From positions 1 to 8,251 of the forward strand of contig CAMBYJ010000071.1 of NCBI GenBank assembly GCA_945872015.1: a stretch of 8,251 bases of DNA, written 5' to 3'. Both the position numbers and the translations under genes were made by a program. Shown in pieces: positions 6,008-8,251 of this stretch. Origin of the DNA: Chitinophaga pinensis. GTDB lineage: Bacteria > Bacteroidota > Bacteroidia > AKYH767-A > OLB10. The notes below the pieces were generated by a model, which saw only the letters and a list, made by a program, of their open reading frames with translations, was not told the origin of the DNA and did no database searches. How positions within the stretch are numbered: position 1 is the first letter of the stretch; the number at the start of each line of letters is the position of its first letter.

Positions 6008-8251
6008 TTATTTTTTTGATGATTTCTTAACAGCCGTTTTTTTTGTTGCTACTTTCTTTGCGGGAGATTTCTTTGCTGCTTTGGCAGGTGCTTTTTTTGC
6101 AGAAGGCTTTTTTGCCGCTGCCGCTTTTAGTGCTACTTTCTCTGCTGCTTGAGATTTCTTTTTCGATTTAAATCTTGATTTGGCCGATGCATTCTTTTCA
6201 TCTGCAGCAATCTCTAAGCAATCTTCCAAAGTAAACTTATGCGCATCTGCTCCTTTGGGAATTCGATAGTTTAAATCACCAACAGCAAGATATGGCCCCC
6301 ATCTCCCATTCAAAAGTTGTACGTCAGGACGCTCTGAAAAAACTTTAATCACTCTTTCTCTTTCGACTTTTCTTTTGGCCTCAATCAACTCAATAGAACG
6401 ATCTAATTCGATGGTATATGGATCATCTGTTTTTGGCATTGATATAAATAAATTATCATGCTTTACATACGGACCAAAACGACCAATACTAACAGATACG
6501 GGTTTACCCTCATATTCGCCAACCGTACGAGGAAGTTTAAATAAATCTAATGCTTCTTCTAGCGTAATTGTTTCTAATCGTTGCCCTGTGCGCAAAGGAG
6601 CATATTGAGGCTTATCATCTTCGCTTTCCCCTGAAATTTGAACTAATGGCCCGAACCTACCTATCCTTGCACTAACCTGCTTACCACTTTCTGGATGCTT
6701 TCCTAATATTCTTTCTCCATTTGCACGTTCGCTATTCTGTTCTGTAGATAGAACTAACTTATGAAATGGAACATAAAACTTCTTCAACATTTTAGACCAA
6801 TCTAAATTCCCCTGCGCAATTTCATCAAACTCCTTTTCTACATTGGCCGTAAAGTTATAATCCATAATACTTGGAAAATGCTGCGCTAAAAAATCGGTAA
6901 CAACAGTACCAATATCTGTAGGAAACATTTTTGATTTCTCGGTTCCATAGGTTTCAGTTTTAAGCTCCTGAAAAACCTTACCTTTTGCAAGTGTTACAAG
7001 ATGAAAATTACGCTCCTTACCCATTCTATCTTCTCTTACAACATATCCTCTTGTCTGAATAGTCGCAATTGTAGGTGCATATGTTGAAGGTCGTCCAATG
7101 CCTAATTCTTCTAATTTCTTTACCAGACTTGCCTCTGTATATCTTGCAGGTGGAGTTGAATACTTTTCAGTTGCTGAAATTGAATCAACTTCCAACTCTT
7201 GGCCAACTTTTAAAGGTGGTAACAATCCGCTTTCATTCTCTTCATTCTCATCGTCTGTCGATTCAAAATACACTCTTAAAAATCCATCAAAACGAACGAC
7301 CTCTCCGGTTGCATTAAAGTTATCTTTTGTCTTATCATTGGCAATAGTAACAACAGTCCTTTCCAACTGCGCATCTGCCATCTGCGACGCAATTGTACGC
7401 TTGTAAATAAGCTCATACAATCTTTTATCAGCAGAATCACCATCAATAGTTGGATGATCTAAATAAGTTGGACGAATAGCCTCATGCGCCTCTTGAGCAC
7501 TTGCCGATTTTGTTTTATACTGGCGAGGATTTGAGTATTCCTTGCCAAACATTTTTGTGATTGCTGCCTTAGCACTATCAATTGCAAGTTGAGATAAATT
7601 TACCGAGTCAGTTCTCATGTAAGTTATCTTTCCACTCTCATAAAGGCGCTGTGCAACAGTCATTGTTTGCTTAACTGAAAAGCCAAGCTTTCTACTCGCT
7701 TCTTGCTGCAATGTTGAAGTTGTGAATGGTGCAGTAGGCGATTTTTTTCCAGGCTTTACTTCTAAATCCTGAATTTTAAAATTAGCATCAGCTAACTTCT
7801 CAAGAAACGCTTTAGCATCCTTTAATTCTTGAATTCTCTTTGGAAGCTCTGCTTTAAGAATTGTAGCATTCCCGTTTTTGTCCTTCACTTTAAACAAAGC
7901 TACAATTCGGAAACTCGAAACAGAATTGAATTTCTCTATATCACGCTCACGCTCTACAATTAAACGAACTGAAACTGATTGAACCCTACCCGCAGACAAT
8001 GATGGCTTCACTTTCTTCCACAAAACTGGAGATAATTCAAAACCTACCAAACGATCCAAGATTCTTCTTGCCTGCTGTGCATCAACTAAATTAATATCAA
8101 TAAAACGCGGATTACTAATAGCATCTTGAATGGCTTTTTTAGTAATCTCATGAAAAACGATTCTTTTTGTATTTGCCTTTTTAAGTCCTAATGTCTCGAA
8201 TAAATGCCAGCTGATAGCCTCTCCCTCGCGGTCCTCATCGGTAGCTAGCCA
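6008..8251 (-). CDS. topA: DNA topoisomerase I (5' end cut by window)
   Basis: Type IA topoisomerase that relaxes negatively supercoiled DNA by transient single-strand cleavage. The frame is open to the right edge, giving 747 visible residues; an in-frame TTG at 8059 is internal, since the family sequence continues upstream. The visible part begins at the end of the Toprim domain with LATDEDREGEAISWH, whose acidic DEDREGE (8219-8239) binds Mg2+. SAGRVQS follows, then GKITYMRTDS, whose Tyr (codon 7619-7621) is the nucleophile, and later PPARYTEASLVKKLEELGIG. Probably 70-110 N-terminal residues lie outside. The C-terminus has three topoisomerase C-terminal repeats, marked by GRFGP, GRFGP and GRWGP (visible residues about 531, 590 and 649), and no Cys4 zinc fingers. 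It ends in a 59-residue tail (6011-6187) with 22 Lys and 16 Ala. An acidic loop (DDENEENES) interrupts the core near visible residue 333. The pseudo-ureohydrolase gene follows after 14 bp. Confidence 0.97.
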   Translation of the reverse strand, partial: WLATDEDREGEAISWHLFETLGLKKANTKRIVFHEITKKAIQDAISNPRFIDINLVDAQQARRILDRLVGFELSPVLWKKVKPSLSAGRVQSVSVRLIVERERDIEKFNSVSSFRIVALFKVKDKNGNATILKAELPKRIQELKDAKAFLEKLADANFKIQDLEVKPGKKSPTAPFTTSTLQQEASRKLGFSVKQTMTVAQRLYESGKITYMRTDSVNLSQLAIDSAKAAITKMFGKEYSNPRQYKTKSASAQEAHEAIRPTYLDHPTIDGDSADKRLYELIYKRTIASQMADAQLERTVVTIANDKTKDNFNATGEVVRFDGFLRVYFESTDDENEENESGLLPPLKVGQELEVDSISATEKYSTPPARYTEASLVKKLEELGIGRPSTYAPTIATIQTRGYVVREDRMGKERNFHLVTLAKGKVFQELKTETYGTEKSKMFPTDIGTVVTDFLAQHFPSIMDYNFTANVEKEFDEIAQGNLDWSKMLKKFYVPFHKLVLSTEQNSERANGERILGKHPESGKQVSARIGRFGPLVQISGESEDDKPQYAPLRTGQRLETITLEEALDLFKLPRTVGEYEGKPVSVSIGRFGPYVKHDNLFISMPKTDDPYTIELDRSIELIEAKRKVERERVIKVFSERPDVQLLNGRWGPYLAVGDLNYRIPKGADAHKFTLEDCLEIAADEKNASAKSRFKSKKKSQAAEKVALKAAAAKKPSAKKAPAKAAKKSPAKKVATKKTAVKKSSKK

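Noticed and set aside
6011..6190. Low-complexity T/GCT-rich stretch as a possible repeat array
   Set aside because: It is explained by Lys (AAA/AAG) and Ala (GCN) codons of the TopA tail in a continuous frame; no regular unit length is present.
6375..7406. Three plus-strand open frames (6375-6608, 7075-7317, 7098-7406)
   Set aside because: All are antisense to the conserved core and C-terminal repeats of topA, and two of them overlap each other in different frames.
8057..8059. In-frame TTG as a possible start of topA
   Set aside because: The frame continues upstream to the window edge with the diagnostic Toprim motif DEDREGE, so this codon is internal and topA is a partial gene.

Overview
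This is an AT-rich window from a member of the Bacteroidota. The evidence is the set of type IX secretion system (T9SS) / gliding core proteins, the TAnnTTTG-type promoter box, and A-rich translation starts without strong Shine-Dalgarno sequences. Order Flavobacteriales or a neighbouring order is a reasonable guess, but the sequence does not settle it. All six genes lie on the minus strand, so the window is read from right to left. The first gene (topA) loses its 5' end at the right edge and the last (gldM) loses its 3' end at the left edge.

Region by region, in transcription order: (1) 8251-6008, topA, DNA topoisomerase I, lacking only its extreme N-terminus, with a lysine/alanine-rich basic tail instead of zinc fingers. 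(2) 5993-4830, only 14 bp after topA, a ureohydrolase-fold protein that automated annotation would probably call formimidoylglutamase. Three of its six expected metal ligands are replaced, so it is probably not a manganese hydrolase. (3) 4829-4608, a 222-bp gap with a possible promoter. (4) 4607-3693, a PorP/SprF-family outer-membrane protein. (5) 3692-3541, a 152-bp gap with a good -7 box and an overlapping dyad. (6) 3540-2236, gldK (porK) lipoprotein; (7) 2147-1479, gldL (porL) inner-membrane motor subunit; (8) 1425-1, gldM (porM), partial. The next gene to the left, outside the window, is expected to be gldN/porN.

The left half matches the porP-porK-porL-porM(-porN) order of Porphyromonas gingivalis. 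GldL and GldM form the proton-driven inner-membrane motor. GldM crosses the periplasm to the outer-membrane-associated GldK/GldN ring, and PorP is a barrel tied to the same machine. The topA/pseudo-ureohydrolase pair upstream looks like a separate two-gene transcription unit that abuts the T9SS cluster.

No RNA genes, mobile elements, CRISPR arrays or frameshifts were seen. I found no wholly new system. The most notable item is the metal-site-degenerate ureohydrolase homologue beside the T9SS genes, followed by small regulatory-looking structures in the gaps.
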